From positions 1-14,035 of the forward strand of contig PWQC01000013.1 of NCBI GenBank assembly GCA_003556925.1: a DNA stretch of 14,035 nucleotides, written 5' to 3'. The notes under the pieces are model-generated. The model was not told the DNA's origin, searched no databases, and worked only from the letters and a program-made list of their open reading frames with translations. The DNA comes from Candidatus Nealsoniibacteriota bacterium. GTDB lineage: Bacteria > Patescibacteriota > Minisyncoccia > Minisyncoccales > GWA2-38-27. Below, in pieces: positions 13,267 to 14,035 of the stretch. Every line of letters starts with the position of its first letter. Position 1 is the stretch's first letter. The position numbers and the translations under genes were made by a program.

Positions 13267-14035
13267 TTATTTCCGAAACTCCTTATTTCTTATTTTTTCT
13301 ATTTTCTTTTTAAGTAATTTTCCAGCAAAATCCATTCTTCTGACTTTGAAATAATCTTCAAAAGCAAGAATATGTGATTTAAAGATAAAGATTAACAAGA
13401 GCGTCATTAAAGCAGGGAAGACGATATAGAATAAAAACGAAGTGCCTATTCCCGTTACCACCCCGGTAGCCGCTCCTAAAACATGACCTTTGACAACAAC
13501 TATTTCTGCTGAATCTGTGTTTGAAATATCGTCACTTAACGCTTTTGCGGTATTAACAACGCGTGTCTCTCCAAGAGAGAAATAAGCGGTAGTAAATAAA
13601 TTGGCATCAAAAGTAATAATTTTTTCTTCCCCGGCAGAGAAGTTACCGATATTTAAACCAGCATTAACGTCACCAGAGACCGAATTGTTATTTATCTTTA
13701 AATTTCTTGGACTCCCTACTTTATCGGGTAAAATATCTCTAAGAACAACATCAGATAAACTATCATTTCCCGCCCTAATCGCAATTCTAAAAGAGACTAC
13801 ATCTCCCGGAACAGCCGTTACAGAATTAGAAAAATCAGTTCCATCGGAAAGATTTCTAACCAACTTACTTATCATTAAAGGATTTTCATCTATTTCTTCA
13901 ACATTAACAGAGCAAGTTCTTGTCCTCGTCTGACTTCCTGATTCCACGGTAAGAGTAGCTGTCTTTGTTCCGGCTGAGTTAAAAGTTCTGCTACAGTTCT
14001 GAGAAGATCCAGAGCAGTCTCCAGACCAAGAATAG
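13267..14035 (-). CDS. Surface protein with PKD-like and DUF11-like domains and C-terminal membrane anchor (5' end outside the window)
   Basis: The frame is open to the window edge, giving 255 visible residues; the start is missing. Visible residues 1-45 are the end of a PKD-like Ig domain (YSWSGDCSGS, FNSAGTKTATLTV, TRTCSVNV) with C7, C14 and C41. Residues 55-182 resemble a DUF11-type beta-sandwich repeat (VPGDVVSFRIAI, LSDVVLRDILPDKV, GEEKIITFDANL, RVVNTAKA). Residues about 196-218 are one transmembrane helix, then a basic 37-residue cytoplasmic tail. This is a common layout for long cell-surface proteins of Patescibacteria, which project repeats outward and are held by the C-terminal helix. 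There is no LPxTG sorting signal. It ends a transcript at the terminator 13205-13235. The binding partner is unknown. Confidence 0.85.
   Translation of the reverse strand, partial: YSWSGDCSGSSQNCSRTFNSAGTKTATLTVESGSQTRTRTCSVNVEEIDENPLMISKLVRNLSDGTDFSNSVTAVPGDVVSFRIAIRAGNDSLSDVVLRDILPDKVGSPRNLKINNNSVSGDVNAGLNIGNFSAGEEKIITFDANLFTTAYFSLGETRVVNTAKALSDDISNTDSAEIVVVKGHVLGAATGVVTGIGTSFLFYIVFPALMTLLLIFIFKSHILAFEDYFKVRRMDFAGKLLKKKIEKIRNKEFRK

Noticed and set aside
1..14035. UGA recoding as in Gracilibacteria or Absconditabacteria
   Set aside because: Several genes end at TGA exactly at family-typical lengths and with ATGA overlaps, so TGA is a stop here.

Overview
The window is a stretch of an AT-rich bacterial genome in which every supported gene lies on the minus strand, so transcription runs from high to low coordinates. 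Genes are packed with 4-8 base stop/start overlaps or gaps of a few bases. TGA works as a normal stop. Shine-Dalgarno sequences are mostly weak or absent. A PKD/DUF11-like surface protein with a C-terminal membrane anchor, a stand-alone NrdD-type glycyl-radical domain protein, and many short proteins all point to a Patescibacteria/CPR (Parcubacteria-like) genome. That assignment is an inference. A Phe/Tyr branch operon would be unusually biosynthetic for that group.

Layout in transcription order. (A) 14035-13267: 3' part of a large surface protein, closed by a clear Rho-independent terminator (13205-13235). (B) 13182-6384: one long operon of eleven genes. They are YjjX/DUF84 NTP phosphatase, exonuclease VII large and small subunits (xseA, xseB), an acidic single-pass membrane protein, TspO, an SLC13 permease with two RCK_C domains, a DUF2238/YjdF-like membrane protein, a Cys-rich DUF6485 protein, a CYTH triphosphatase-like protein, a 33-residue small ORF, and a NUDIX hydrolase. 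The operon ends in a structured 3' region with a probable terminator (6284-6308). (C) 6158-2184: three overlapping genes: a class IV (IlvE-like) aminotransferase, an FAD enzyme of the aspartate oxidase/fumarate reductase family, and a prephenate dehydrogenase-prephenate dehydratase-ACT fusion. They are driven by a consensus promoter that predicts an almost leaderless mRNA and overlaps an imperfect palindrome. (D) 2131-189: four genes behind a second consensus promoter: the stand-alone glycyl-radical protein, a short-chain dehydrogenase, rubrerythrin, and a PF06262-type zinc metallopeptidase. (E) 128-1: start of a small membrane protein with its own near-perfect promoter and the only strong Shine-Dalgarno in the window.

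How the genes fit together. Block C looks like the end of phenylalanine/tyrosine synthesis: the fusion makes phenylpyruvate and 4-hydroxyphenylpyruvate and the aminotransferase could aminate them, leaving the flavoprotein as the unknown. Block D looks like a redox or anaerobic nucleotide-metabolism set. Block B combines nucleotide-pool and triphosphate hydrolases with DNA end processing and a group of membrane proteins. No mobile element, CRISPR array, tRNA or rRNA was found. The best leads are the detached glycyl-radical domain, the FAD enzyme that lacks canonical catalytic residues, and the small ORF fitted exactly between CYTH and NUDIX.
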